DNA of 64,000 nucleotides from Selaginella tamariscina (GCA_003024785.1 PUQB01000350.1:197919-261918), one strand, 5' to 3'. Shown: positions 40,886 to 54,400, counted from the first letter of the stretch. Translations and numbers: made by a program. Notes: a model not told the origin generated them from the letters alone.

Positions 40886-40900
40886 CACATTCAATGGTTC
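40290..40900. repeat. Two (TA)n tracts with retroelement-like sequence between
   Basis: (TA)n runs occupy about 40299-40350 and 40847-40884. The 500 bp between are GC-richer, non-coding, and resemble the neighbouring retroelement DNA in composition. No terminal repeat was matched. Confidence 0.5.
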
Positions 40901-41510
40901 CATCTCAATGCTGATTTCTCATACAGTGTTGGATTTATCATGGAATTCACTTTTAATAGGCATACCATTGACATTGTGGGAATTGAGGAGCCTTAGACGT
41001 CTGAATCTTAGTGTTAACATGTTTAATAGTTCCATCTCACTGCTGATTTCTCAACTTACAAAGTTGGAAGTGTTGGCTTTGGCAGGGAATTCACTTTCAA
41101 AAGCATACCATTGCCATTGTGGGAACTGAGGAGCCCCAAGCATTTGGATCTTCGTGATAACATGTTCAATGGTTCCATCTCACCATTGATTTCTCAACTC
41201 ACAAAAAGTGTTAGCTTTGGCATGGAATTCACTTTTAGGAGGCCATCGTGGGAATTGAGGAGCCTCACAATTTTGAATCTTTGTCCAACCGACTCAACGG
41301 TTCCATCCTACCACAGATTTCTCAACTCACACACTTACAAGAGCTTGATTTGTCGTCTAATTCATTCTCAATGGGAAGCATACTGTTATCATGAGATGAA
41401 GAGCATCAGACGGTTGCATCTTAGTAACGCTAGTTTGACAAGCCCTCTTCCTTCGAACTTGGGAATGATGCAGAATTTGGTTGATTTAAATCTCCAGCCA
41501 CAGAGTTATA
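40884..41510 (+). pseudogene. Leucine-rich-repeat protein fragment
   Basis: Plus-strand sequence encodes successive plant-type extracellular leucine-rich repeats in changing frames (for example LTLWELRSLRRLNLSVN, then NMFNGSISPLISQLTK). A block encoding GSIS-LLISQLTK recurs about every 140 bp, three to four times, so repeats expanded by duplication. There is no start with a signal peptide and no transmembrane or kinase part. The fragment is interrupted and ends in microsatellite DNA. It derives from an LRR receptor-like protein or kinase gene. Confidence 0.7.
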
Positions 41511-42866
41511 TATATAGCTATATATATATATATATACAAAATATTATACAATTATATTTGACAATCATCATGTGTGTGTTGGTGCGTGCGTGCGTGCGTG
41601 TGTGTGAGTGAGTGAGTGAGAGAGAGAGAGAGAGAGAGGTGTGCATATAGTTATACATAACTCTGTGTACATAACTTGTAAAAAATATATGTATAATATA
41701 ATTATATAACATATAAATATTTACATATTGTTAAGTAAAACACGCTTATTATTGTATACTATGACTATGGCTGCCACTGCTTGACAACTATAAGCTTTTT
41801 TACTTTTATCTAATTATAAATTACTTTATTTTAAATTATTTAATAATGTAAATAAATAAGGTATAATCTAATTAAATAGGACCAAACATTTCAATGTAAA
41901 AATAGTATATTCCATAAAAAAAAAAATATTATATATTAAGCTATACAAATCATAATTATAATTAAATATATATAATATATGTATTATAACCACATTATAA
42001 ATTCAAATTTTAACATGTTTATATTAGATCTACCAGAACAAACCTTAACCATCAAAAAAGAAATATTAAAAATTTCAACAAAAAATAAAGAAAGAAAGAA
42101 AAAAGAGGAAGAGTGCACAAATAGGATCCACGTGGGTGTGCAATGTGGACTATAATAATAGCTTAAATTTAATTTTTTGTGTATATAAATTCATAAGAGA
42201 AACTTTAGAAAATTTGTAGTATAAATTTAAGATAATTTTTATTTATATACATAATATTCAATTGAATTAATTTTTAATGTATTTTAGCAACAGCATAAAA
42301 CCATATACTCCCCATAACCATATACCAATCAATCAGATTCTTAGAATATCATCAGTATATTACTAAAAGCAGGTTGAACATATTTTAATTTGTGTTTAAA
42401 ACAGATTAGGGAGGGTTTGTTTATGTATATATAAATCTATATTATTATTATTGTTATATACATATTGTGTCTGTATGAAAATTAATAATATGTTATATAC
42501 ACACACAAATAGTCAATATATGCGGCATTTTTCTGTAGACAAGTTCTAATAAGGTTGTATGTTTAATTGTATATTCCATATATGTGTAAACATGTATGTA
42601 CACCCACGCACAAATATGTTTGTGTGTGTATATATAGCTTTTATAAGGAAAAGGGCATTAACAAAATTATTACATTTAACTTATCTAATGAATAAATAAA
42701 CTATTTACCATTTGTTTTATTATTTCACCTAGTAAAACAATTGGCGTTAATTTGCCCATATTATATGCTTTGTAATTTTGTATATGTATATATATGGATA
42801 TGCGTATGGTGTAATGGTATGTATTTATAAATCACACCTCCTGGACATGGTTGATCACACAGAGTT
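41511..42866. other. Microsatellite and AT-rich DNA
   Basis: It starts with (TA)n, then a compound (TG)n-(AG)n tract (41577-41639), followed by AT-rich DNA with (TA)n and (CA)n tracts. No gene seen. Confidence 0.55.
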
Positions 42867-42899
42867 ATGTGTAGCTATATATATCACACGCGCACGCGC

Positions 42900-43096
42900 A
42901 CGCATGCACACGCATACTTGTGGGCAATCCATAAGAAAAACTTGAAGAAAAAATTTGAAACTAGTGACCTTCTCATTCCCCCAGGAGCATTCTCTGGTAT
43001 GGATATCTCCGCTCTTAGATCCGTTAGGGCAGTTTCCAGTGTGGAAGAAGTCTATCAAAAGAAACACACACTTTTTATACATCTATACTTTACATA
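42900..43096 (+). other. Short coding-like island, unidentified
   Basis: About 150 bp of balanced composition within AT-rich DNA. On the plus strand it reads as an open frame (LLIPPGAFSGMDISALRSVR) following a (CA)n tract that could be an intron tail. It directly abuts the decayed transposase-gene copy. It may be an exon fragment captured by a mobile element; I recognise no family. Confidence 0.25.
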
Positions 43097-43113
43097 ATCT
43101 AACATATATGCGT

Positions 43114-43461
43114 TGTAACTAAAATAGGCATATTTAAACATTTTTTAATAATTAATAATTTTATTTATTTAATTAACATTTTCTAATATTAAAAAAGTAT
43201 TCTTTAGAATAATATATATAAAGATAGAATATTTTTTAAAACATTTTATTTTTGTAATTAAACCTTTAATAAATTATAGTATTTGTGGACCGAAAATTAA
43301 TAACATTATAAAAGTAGAAGGTATTAATATAATATATTATATTTAAGATTGTATTGGTCTAGTATAAAAATTATTAAAGACTATAAGAGGTACATTATAT
43401 AAATATTATGTTGTTATTAAAATATTAATATTTAAATATAATATTAATTAAAATTTGTATT

Positions 43462-43499
<38 letters not shown>

Positions 43500-44036
43500 C
43501 CTATATAGTCAATCTTCTATATCTTTTTACAAATTTATATAGTTAAGTAAACATTTGGTATTATTATTAAAGAGTTTATTATAATTATAAATATTAAATT
43601 TACTATATTTTATAATTTTATAATTTCTTTAAGCTTCAAAAAATATATATTTTTTTACAGTTTTATTAATTATGACTTTATTAATGCTTCTTAATATCCA
43701 CCAATATCAAATGGATTTAATATTTATAAAACATATTACATCTTTTTTAATTGGAAAATTATGTTTTCTCTAAACATCCATTATATATTTAGATTTCCTT
43801 TTCATGTCATTTTTTTAATAATTTGAACCATGTAATGTTTACCATATTTTTTTTATTTTTTTTTTGTCAAATGTGTTGATAATTTAACCCATAAAATAAG
43901 TCAATTATACGACACATCTAGAGTAACAAAGACAATAATTAATTTTAAAGATTCTTATAATAATTAAAGTATATACTTTAGGTTTTTAATTTTTTATTCA
44001 ACAAAGTGTGAGGTTTACATTTTTACATCGCTACTG
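43114..44036 (-). pseudogene. Decayed copy of the 3' part of the DUF7869-type gene
   Basis: This stretch aligns end to end with 50920-51810. It covers about 490 bp of 3' flank and the last ~400 bp of the transposase-like coding region. Differences are overwhelmingly C-to-T and G-to-A in this copy, leaving it extremely AT-rich and non-coding. The alignment stops abruptly on both sides, at 43114 (TTGTAACTAAAAT, shared with about 50920) and at 44036. The left boundary may mark the true end of the mobile element. Confidence 0.8.
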
Positions 44037-44950
44037 TCCCAGCAATTTAAATAAACATCTATATTTTATTAAAATTGAAAAACGTCACTAAACATACATT
44101 GTATACTATATATGTGTGTTGTCCTACCAGTAAGTGGTGGGTTTTCCAGACCAAAATTTAAACGTTGGCTGGAAGATATTTTAAAGATTTCAAAAACACA
44201 TTTTCTATACTGTATCAATTTACAGAATTTTATTTAATTATTTGTATAAGACACACATAATTTGCATTTTGTAATAATGTTCTTTAGTTTTTCATAATTT
44301 CCTTAAAAGAATATATTGTGATTCAGATGTAAAAAAATTAGAATATGGTAATAAATGTATCTCTTCAAATTTATATTCAACACCTACTTACCAGATATAT
44401 ATAACAAAAACACGCACACGCTCACGCCTCACCTGAGAAAAATAAACACAATAATTTAAATAGTTTATTAAATATTTATAATTTAAATAATGAATACTCA
44501 GTACAAGTCAATAGCATGTTTTTAGTACAGAATATAGATTTGTTTACAATAAGATAATAACATATTTTTATTTACAATGTAACAATAATACTTAAAATAT
44601 TCCATTCCTTTTTGTAGCACACTATGTGTGGTAGAGAGTCCTTATATTTCAAATCAGCATTATATAATTTACAACTTCGTGATCGTGAATTCATAATTAT
44701 TTGATGTAATAAATGAAAATAACGTATTATTCTTTATATAAATAGATTTTCTTGACAAGAGATTTTACTAAAAGTTGGAGAGCTTAAATAACTCTCCTTT
44801 AAATTTTATACAACACACACATATACACTGATGTACATATACAATATTCACACACACACACACACCCTCAATTAAGTTGTTGTATCTATTCGTTTTTTGA
44901 TGAAGTACAGAGCTGGTTTTCCAGGCGTGTCCCTTTTGTATTAGTCGTAA
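44037..44950. other. AT-rich DNA
   Basis: AT-rich sequence with (CA)n tracts near 44405 and 44850. No gene or ordered repeat recognised. Confidence 0.5.
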
Positions 44951-44954
44951 TTGA

Positions 44955-45385
44955 TTATAAAATTAGTGAAGTAATTATATTAATTAATTGTGATTAAGGG
45001 TCGTGCATATCAATATACACATATATTACGCGTGCTTATATCTGACGCTTTTTTTGTGGTGTACGTGCACACATGCATATCTTTGTGCATAAATGCCGGC
45101 GTTGAATATACATTCATTTCACATATAAAAGTTCAAATGATACGAAAGATTTAGTTTCAACTTTATTAGACTGAGTCACAATGCAGGAGCGCTTGCATTC
45201 TTAATGAACACTTATTTTAAATTACGTCTTTTAATATCTAAGATATGTGATTTTCTGAATTCATAATAAACCAAAACTAAATAAAAAAAATATTTATATA
45301 TTATAAAAAATATAAATAAGAATTTAATATACATATAAACAGCTACAATTAGTGCAGTTTAGAGTTCATTAAACTCATCTGTTCC
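44955..45385. repeat. Dispersed repeat, copy 1
   Basis: It is collinear with 47665-48145 (copy 2) over about 430 bp, from ATAAAATTAGTGAAGTA to TTAGAGTTCATTAAACT, with many small differences. Part of it recurs at about 49240-49520 (copy 3). It is non-coding. Each copy lies near one of the tRNA-Val genes or its flank, so a larger block was duplicated. Confidence 0.65.
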
Positions 45386-46521
45386 ATGGTTATAATATCT
45401 ACTTTTTTTATTTTTCACTCTCTCATATTCACACACAAACTATAGGTAAGCCATTGTATCTAGTGAATTTCAGAGTTCATACTTTCCTCATCTTCACCAG
45501 AAACCTATACCATAGCAAGTTTTAATAAAAGTTTCCTTTGGATAGAGGAACTTTGCTTTTACTGGGTTAGGATTAATAATTAATTTAAATATTGAAATAT
45601 TATATTTAATAATGTTTTATTTATATAGCACTACTACACTGTATGATAATTGATGGTTTTAAATCATTGGAGGGAGATATGTAAGATAATTGATGATTTT
45701 AAATAATTGGAGGGATATATGTCTTCAAAAGAGTTACCGTGGCTTCGATATGTACATGTCTATTTAATTCAAGCTTTTCAGTTTTAAATGGTGAAATACA
45801 ATACAACCTAGTTCCATATAGGTTCCATATACATTACATAATTATAGATATAAGCTTGGTTACATTTTATGTTTCATACTTACATATAAATTTAAAATAT
45901 AAATGATTATAAATAATAAAGCTATATGTTAAATATTAAGATTATTATTTATGAGTTGAAACGAGTAAACAAGAAAATCATGTATGTATGCATATAAGTA
46001 TGTAGATGTGTATGTCAGTAATGTAGAAATAATATTTGTATATATGTTTCTTCACACGTTTTAATATTTATCATTAACTTCAACAATAGCATTTTAATTT
46101 ACTATAATTTATACTAACACATATATGTATATATAATAATTTCTCTTTATATATAATGCTCTCTTATTGATTATTTATGATATAAATGTAAATAATAATG
46201 TTTATATATTCTTTTATACATATCAGCATATGTATATATGGTTTCGATTGACTAGTACATGCAAATGAGATAAATGCATTTATATTTTAAACTTTAAAAT
46301 TTTAAAATGTTATACTGTATTTGGATACGAAGACTTTAATATGATATTTTCCAAATAAGTTCAATAATTTTAAATATGTGTTTTTCAATAATTTCAAATA
46401 TGTGTTTTTAAATAACTCCAAATATACTTGGTTTCATCCAGGTTTTAGGATACGACGAATACTTTAATATGAAATTTTTCAATAATTCCACATCCAAATA
46501 TACTCAAAACACACACACACA
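45386..46521. other. AT-rich repeat-derived DNA
   Basis: It contains further pieces shared with 48165-48420 (around 45720-45990), part of the same duplicated block. Near 46340-46440 there are short tandem copies of a TTCAAATATGTGTTTTT-like motif. No gene seen. Confidence 0.5.
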
Positions 46522-46595
46522 TGGCTTCATCCAGGTTTGAACTGGAGACCTTCAGTGTGTTAAACTGACGTGATAACCAACTACACCATGAAACC
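46522..46595 (-). tRNA. tRNA-Val (AAC), copy 1
   Basis: On the minus strand the sequence starts GGTTTCATGGTGTAGTTGG and folds as a tRNA. The acceptor stem GGTTTCA/TGAAGCC has one G-U pair. The anticodon stem TCAGT/ACTGA closes the loop TTAACAC, anticodon AAC, and the T stem TCCAG/CTGGA encloses TTCAAAC. A T-run (TTTT) follows about 12 bases after the 3' end on the minus strand. Compared with the usual plant tRNA-Val, several CpG sites read TG or CA, but pairing is kept. It may be functional or a tRNA-derived repeat, since a second copy lies in a duplicated block. Confidence 0.8.
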
Positions 46596-47660
46596 ATAAT
46601 ATGATTTTTTATCTTATTAAATCTATATGAAAAGAGTACCACATACATATATATGATGCACACAAAAGATAAAAATCTCCATAAAGACATGGTGGTGAAC
46701 CTCAGTAACTGGACGCATACACAATAAAAAGGTTGAGTGTGTGGGTATGTTATTTGAGTAGCTTGCATACACAGAACACATACATACACATTATACACAT
46801 AGAACGAACTTAAGACAGAACCACAAATATAAGAGGTACTGAGTCCTGGTAAGCACCCTCCAATACAAATGTCTCTCTGGATCTGCTATGTAAAGTAGTA
46901 AACAAAGACATTATACACATGCACGCACACACACTTATGTTCACACACATACACTAATGGAAATGATTCATGTGCGCCGGTGAAATGCACGGGCATAGTA
47001 CGCCGTGGCAAGTACGCCATTTAGGTGGTGACATTGTGTGTGTGTGTGTGTGTGTATGTAAATAGACACACTATGCGTATGTTTTCAGATAAATGTTACG
47101 GTTTAACATGAAGGGAATATTCTAGAGACTTAAACAGCAAGCAGTTGAAGAAACAGAAGCTAAGATTGATGATGCTCGTAAACGATGGTTTACACGTATA
47201 TAATATACACACACATTCATACCCATACATATATATGTGTAAGTGTGTGTATATGTATAGTGGGAGACACTATGCACATATCTATTTATACATCACACAC
47301 ACACACACACACAATGTACTGAAACATGTGCGCATGCAGGGAATGAGGAAGTTCTTTGCAGAAGATCCAGAGAGACATTTGTATTGGAATAATTCCTTGG
47401 ACTTGGAGGGTGCATAATTAACATCAACAATAACATTTTAATTTACTGATTTATAATTACTAAATACTTCTATATATTTATATAATGCTATATATTACTT
47501 AATAATAATGTTTATATATATTATCCTTATATATATATACATACGTACATCATACGCGCGTGTGTGTGTGTGTGTGTGTACTTTTGAGTAACTAATTAAC
47601 ATGCATAACTTGAAATTTAATATATAAAAATTAATTGGAGGCATTAACCTTAAAGGTCTA
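46596..47660. other. Repeat DNA with short exon-like fragments
   Basis: Mostly AT-rich with CA/TG tracts. Two short plus-strand pieces look coding: about 47130-47190 (QQAVEETEAKIDDARKRW) and 47339-47416 after an AG acceptor-like site (FFAEDPERHLYWNNSLDLEG, then a stop). They could be exons of one small gene or captured fragments. The sequence around 47180-47265 recurs near 50550-50640, so the second explanation is more likely. No family recognised. Confidence 0.3.
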
Positions 47661-47664
47661 TCTA

Positions 47665-48145
47665 CATATAAAATTAGTGAAGTAGTTACATTAATTAATT
47701 GTAATAAGGGAAGGGCTGTATCCAACTCTGAATAGACACATCTAATACGCGTGCGCACGCCTTTACTTGGCTTCTTTTTGTGGTATACGTGCACACATAC
47801 ATATCTTTGTGCATAAATGCAGGCGTTGAATTTTGTTTCTAAATACCAAACATTTTAAATTGTACACATAAAAATTAAAATGATATGAAGACATTTTAAG
47901 AAATCTTATTATATAGATGAAGTCTATAAAACTTTATTAAACTGAGTGTCACGATGCAAAAGCCCTTGTTTTCTTAATAACTTATTTTAGATTACATCTT
48001 TTAATATCTAAGCTATGTGCTTTTCTTAATTCATAATAAAGCAAAACTAAATAAATAAATGTTTATATATTATAAAAAATGTCAATATGAATTTAAATAT
48101 ACATATAAACAGCTATAATTAGTGCAGTTTAGAGTTCATTAAACT
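47665..48145. repeat. Dispersed repeat, copy 2
   Basis: Counterpart of 44955-45385. It is followed at 48165-48420 by sequence matching 45720-45990. A shorter tandem repetition inside this stretch (48300-48400 and 48500-48610) shares TAGAATTATAGATTAAAAAA and ATCATTTATGAGTTGAAACG. Confidence 0.65.
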
Positions 48146-49012
48146 GGTTACATGCATACACACACTATACGTCTTCAAAAGAGTTACGATAACTTAGATA
48201 CGTATATGTTGATTTATTTCAGCTTTTCAGTTTTAAATGGTGAAATATAAGACAACCTAGTTCCTATTAAAAACATAAGCTGCTTACATTTTATGTTTCA
48301 TACTTATAAATTTAGAATTATAGATTAAAAAAATAAATTAATAAATCTATATATTAATTATTAAGATTATCATTTATGAGTTGAAACGAAGTAAACAAAC
48401 AAATCATATATATTTATATATATATGCATGCATAAGTATGATTAATTCCTTGTGGATCTGTATTTACAAATAATATTTGTATATATTTATAATTTAAACT
48501 TAACAAAAATTTAGAATTATAGATTAAAAAATATAAATTAATAAATCTATATATTAAATTATTAAGATTATCATTTATGAGTTGAAACGAGTAAACAAAC
48601 AAATCATATATATAAGATCTGTAATTTAGAAATAATATTTGTATATATTTTGTTCAATATTTATCATTAACTTTTACAATAACATTTTATCATTAATCCT
48701 AACACATATATGTATAGTTACTGTATATAGATTCTTATTATAGACTGAACTTGTTAATCATGTTAATAATAAAATCAATATTTTAATATTTTGACTAATA
48801 CGTTTACATTTACAAACACAAACTCAGTTAAGTTGTCGTAGAACTTGTTAATCATGTTAATAATAAAATTAATATTTAATTTTTACTAATATGTTTACAC
48901 ACACAAACTCAGTTAAGTTGTCGTAATACAAGCTAATAACATAAAAACGGCGCTCTTATGAAGAATATGCATGGCTTGCACGCACGCACACACACATGAC
49001 ACCTGCAACATA
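48146..49012. other. AT-rich repeat-derived DNA
   Basis: Duplicated AT-rich blocks as noted for the neighbouring repeats. A second local duplication repeats GAACTTGTTAATCATGTTAATAATAAAAT at about 48746-48780 and 48840-48870. No gene. Confidence 0.5.
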
Positions 49013-49086
49013 TGGCTTCATTCAGGTTTGAACTGAAGACCTTCAGCGTGTTAGACTGACGTGATAACCAACTACACCATGAAACC
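49013..49086 (-). tRNA. tRNA-Val (AAC), copy 2
   Basis: Minus strand, same length as copy 1. The acceptor stem GGTTTCA/TGAAGCC is intact. The anticodon loop is CTAACAC (AAC) with stem TCAGT/GCTGA including one T-G pair, and the T stem TTCAG/CTGAA is fully paired although both strands differ from copy 1. Paired changes suggest the structure has been maintained. No T-run follows within about 30 bases, so termination is unclear. Confidence 0.75.
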
Positions 49087-50916
49087 ATAATACTTGGTTT
49101 GTCTTATTAAATCTATATAATTGTAGTATCACATAAACAATGCATATAATGTATACACATGAAGTATTTATTATTTATGATCTCTTTATCTGAACCGGGT
49201 AGTGCATATCTACATCTCTCTTACTCGCGTTTGTATTTCTGATCCTTTTTTGTGGTATACATACACATCTTTGTCTAAATAATGTCTCTAAATACATTGA
49301 AATGTTTAAACTGTATTTTAGAATCTTAAAACGGATATTTTGATATTCTTTTATTTGAGAGAATTCAAATTTAAGGTTTATGTTTTCCTTAATTTACAAT
49401 AAACATCATTATTAATTATCTTTTCATAAGAATTTAAATATACATAAAAATAATGCCTTCTGCATAAAGCTGCTTTTTACACAGTTAATGAAATTTAAAA
49501 GCTCATTAAACTCACCTTATTAAAAAGTAAAAAGTTGCTACATGTATTATATAATGAAACTTTTATATTTTCATATAGTCATTTCTCAAAACGGTTTTTT
49601 TAAAGTGGTCCTAAGCTTTCATATTGTATTAAATTAATGTCAATCAAAAATAATTATTGAATCCATTTTAATATGAAGATACAAATAGTTAAAATATTTA
49701 TAGACAATGTGCTCATGTTTTTCAATTATAAATTATAAGTATGGTCCAAACTGATGCATGTAGTACGATACCTTATCCGTGAAGTTTAATGTAATATTTA
49801 TCTGTTACACACACACATAAATACATATATACACACGCTGTGTGTGTGTGTGTGTTAGAGAGAGAGATAGACATAGAAAAGATCTTTTCTTTACTTAAAT
49901 CTGAACATGCACACACACGGAGGCATGGTATACATACATATCAAAATCAGAGTATACATTGCCTATACTGAATTTCAAGGTTCTGGTCTTAGCAAGTTGT
50001 AATCCTTGCTTTGCCACCAGTATGGGTATACTATATGTATGTATGTGTGTGTATACACATACACACAAGCACACACACACACATATACCTGTGTAGAGAG
50101 GATTTTCTTGTTGGTCCATTGTAATATCTTCATTTTCATGTGATGCAATTAACGGAATGACTTTATATGCTCAATATAGTCCTCGTCCTCTCACAATAAA
50201 TATTTAAAATTTTACTTAAAGCTTAATTAATTATTTAAAACTTACATTATTTGTAAATAAAATTAAGAAAGGTATAGCCGTTTTCTAAACAAGTACTACC
50301 ATTAATTAATATAATCATTAAATTTTCTTTATTCTTTAGCATATAAAACAGGTCATGCTGATATCTAAATCTGGATCGCTGAATTGAAAAGGAATATTCC
50401 ATCCCAACGGCCCAAATTTAACATGCTCTGCATGGAAGAAACAATCCAAATAGCAGTTTCTATTTACGCGCGCGCGCGCGCGCGCACACACACACACACA
50501 CACAATATATATAGAGACAGAGAAGGGAAACTAATGATATGTTCAGTTTAGACGTATATAATATATACACATTCATACCCATACATATATAGGTGTAAGT
50601 GTGTGTATGTGTGTAGTGAGAGACGGAAATTTGCACTGGTTAAGAGAGACATTTGTATATATTAATATAGTTATTGCCATAATTCTTCAAGGAAATTATG
50701 AAAATATGGAATACATTTTAAACTTTTTATTCTTATATTCTTTTACAGGTCCAATTCTATTAGTAGTACCCAAGTAAACATATCATATATTCAACAAAAA
50801 AAAAGATGGCTAACGCTTTCAGCTCATGGAAGTAGAGACAAAACGAGGAGTTTATACCAGAGCCTGAAGGTACGAGCGCTATACAGACACACACGTACTC
50901 ATATATATGCAAGTTG
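49087..50916. other. AT-rich DNA with microsatellites
   Basis: It holds a third, partial copy of the dispersed repeat (about 49240-49520), CA/TG tracts near 49810-49850 and 50040-50090, and an alternating (CG)n-(CA)n run at 50468-50504. No gene is recognised; the open frames are microsatellite translations. Confidence 0.5.
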
Positions 50917-51410
50917 TAACTAAAATGGGCATGGCTATAGTCCCATTTCCTAATAATTAGCAATTTTAGCTATTTAATTAGCATTTTCTAATATTAAAGG
51001 AATATTCTTTAGAATATATGTTTGAAAAGAGAATATTCTTTAGAATATTCTATTTTGTATTCTACCCTTTAATAAATTATAGCATTCATTGAACAAAAAT
51101 TAATAACATTAAAAAGTAGAATGTATTAAATTATATAATATATTGCCTAATATAACAATTAAGGAAGAGCATAAGAGGTACATTATATAAATATTGATGT
51201 TGTTATTAAAATATTAATATTTAAATATAACATTATTAATTAAAAATTTGTAGTAGTAATAATATATATAAAATCCTATAATAATATAGTCAATCTTCCA
51301 TATCATTTTTTAAATTTATATAGTTAAGTATACAATTTGGTACTATTATTAAAGAGTTTATAATAATTATGAATATTAAATATATGATATTTTATAATTT
51401 TGTAATTGCT

Positions 51411-54400
51411 TTAAGCTTCAGAAAACATACATTCCCTTGCAGTTTTGTTAATCGTGACTTTATCAACGCTTCTTGACATCCACCCATATCGAATGGATTT
51501 AACATTTATAAAACATGCTGGGTCTTTTTGATTGGGAGACCATGTTTTCTCTAGGCATCCATTATATCTTTCGCTCTCCTTCTCGTGTCGCCTTTTTTGT
51601 GGTTTGAACCATGCAACCTTAACAATACTATTTTTTGTGATTACTTCAGGTGTGTCGATAATTTGACCCATCCAAATAGGCTGATTATATGACGCATCTG
51701 GAGTAATGAGAACCATCATTAGTTTTTGAAGATCCTTGCAGCAATCAAAGTATGCTTTAGGTTTTTGGTTCCTTTGTCCAACAAAGTGTGGGGTTTGCAC
51801 TTCCACATCACTACTGGCTTCTATGTCGTCTGTGCTCAGTGATGTCATTTCAATCTCCTCTCGCCACCTTGTTTTAGGCCAGAAAGGGTGTTGCAATTCT
51901 GTACTTGTGACAGTAGGCCCTTCCAACTCTCGAACAACAGTCTCCCAATAGTTGACCACATGCTTATATAGTTCTGAGTAACCAGTTGCCTTATCAGAAT
52001 TCTTTGGCATCGATTTTTGAACCCATGCCACATATTTTTTGATGCCATCAATAATAACCTCTTGTTCCTTGAGCTGGGCACTCAATGGAATAGGGTCTGG
52101 TTGTCCTTCTGGGAGAAGTGGCTTTCCATCCTCTCCACTTTTGAAGAGCATTAAGCCCTCTTTCGGTAACCACTCCTGCTCTGATGGCCGTAACTTGTAC
52201 TGCATAATAGGTATACCATCTCGTATGGAGAAAAAGAATTGTAGCGGCACAAGGTGACCAACTAAAGAATCACTCCCTTCTTTTATATACTCCTTGAGAA
52301 ATTTTTTGAAGTCTGGCACCTCAGTCACAAGCAAAGCACAACTTTTTTTGGAGATGCAATTTTCAAAAAGATTCATCATATGCGGTAAGGTAAGTGCACT
52401 TGTCCTTTTTGTAGAGTTGGAGACCTTGCTGAAGAACGCATCAATATCTTCATGAGTGTGACCAACCATAAGGAAACTGAGCGTGATTGTTTCAAACACA
52501 CCTTTGGCAACAAGCATTGACAAGTATGCTAGCACATATCTAGAAAATAAAAGTAAGTATGAGCTTGAGAAACCCTTAAGTAAAATGATTTACCTATTTT
52601 TGTTCTCGCCTGCACAATTATCCATCTGTAAAAGCAAATGACGAGGAAGCTTATTTGATGTTGAGGACACATGTACACTATTTGAGCTAGATCCCTCCAC
52701 TGAACCTGAACTCTCAACAGGGCCATCTGTTTTTTGTGCAGGTTGCTGACAATGCCTCTCATATTCCCAAGTAGCCTCAAGTGCAGACGTGTTCATGAGA
52801 GCATTATGTAAAGGTTGAAGGTGTTGTTTCTTCACTTTGAGATCACTGATAGGACTTGTCTGTGAGTGGGCTTCAAGGTTTCTGAAACACATGGCTAACG
52901 ACCCAATAGTGAAATTGGAGTCGCTAGACCAATGTGGAAGTGAAAAGTGTCCATATGACTCACAACCGTGTCCATGTGTTAGCACACCTGTTAAAGAAAT
53001 CGGAAGTTTCATGACATTTCCAAGGCACTTTGGTGTTGCAAAGAGCTTTGGAATGCTGGTCTTTGAATGATCCATCTTGTCATGGATCAAGCACAGTACT
53101 CTGATGGGCGTGACACAGAAAGCATGCGGTGTGCATAGTACTGAGACCGACAAGTTTGTTGTGCAATCATGTGGGCCTCCATCTTCCTTTGAATGGTAGT
53201 GATCTCCACCAAGGTTTTTGCACAAGCCTCTGCAGCCTTCAATGATGTACAAGTGTCACACTTAGAAAAGCTAGAGTGTTTTGCAATCTCCACATCCTTA
53301 AAATGAGTATTCCATATGTTGTTGAAGGTACCAGTGCAGATTGCTTGGAGCCCCATCAAACTGAGGCACTTGTTCACATGTTCACACAGTTTCAATTGAG
53401 TGTAGATTGAAGGTAAAACCTTGAGATTTTCCCTGACCCCTGCATTTGTGGTTCGGCATTTGTGAGGCATCCTGTCTGCATTTGCTTCCACAAAAGCCTT
53501 GAGTATCTCTATGGCTGCCATGATGTGAGAGCGGGTTTTGACCAAGCGAGTGTTCCCATGAACTGAGGTTCGCGCTCCATCTAGCCACTCATCCCTCCGA
53601 CGGTAGAACGTGGTCTTTGGGATCCCGTATATACTGTACCAAGCTTTGAAGCAGATGGCCACCTTATTAAATACCATGGATGTACTCTGATAACCTGTGT
53701 CCGAGGCCATTCCATCAATACACCCAGTTAGTGCAGCATATACAAACTCATGCCTTTGCTTTTGGGTGAGCATACGAAAGACATGTCTACATTGGGTAAT
53801 TTCATTCCGGTCTGCCATCTGACAACACTTCTTCTTGCAACAGTCAATCGTGGAAATGCTCGTAACACTTTCGGAAGATGTAGGATCCATCTTTACCCTC
53901 TTGCTGAAACTTGCAGGGGAAGATCTACAACCCATGAATCGCCTTTTTCTTACAATAGGACCAATGCAAGGAACCTCTTCAAATATGAGTTGTTCTTCCG
54001 GGTTGTTATTATTGAAATCCAACCCAGAATATGTTGAACCATCTTGCCGTCTTAATTCAGATGTTCGCCACCTCACGAGGGATCCAGGATACAATGTGCC
54101 ATTAGGTGAAACCTCTGTCACAACTACACCCACGAAGTCGGACCCTAGTTTCTCTTCTGACACTGCTTCCATTGGATTTATAGCTGTGATGATGCCTCTT
54201 CCGACTTCAATCTCACGAAGAAAGAGAATCACCTCATCCATCACAGCAGGCAAGCCATCATCTGGTAAACTCGTGCTACTATTTGTTTGTGACTCTGCAT
54301 ATTTTGTGTCAGCCTTGACTTCATCCAAATTCCACAATACAGGAGAACCCTCCTCAAATTCCATTCCCAGAACCTCAACATGCTTGAAAATGGTGTTCAC

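Noticed and set aside
50468-50504. (CG)n(CA)n Z-DNA-forming run as a regulatory element
   Set aside because: Z-DNA is possible, but no gene lies nearby on the relevant side and such tracts are common in this window.
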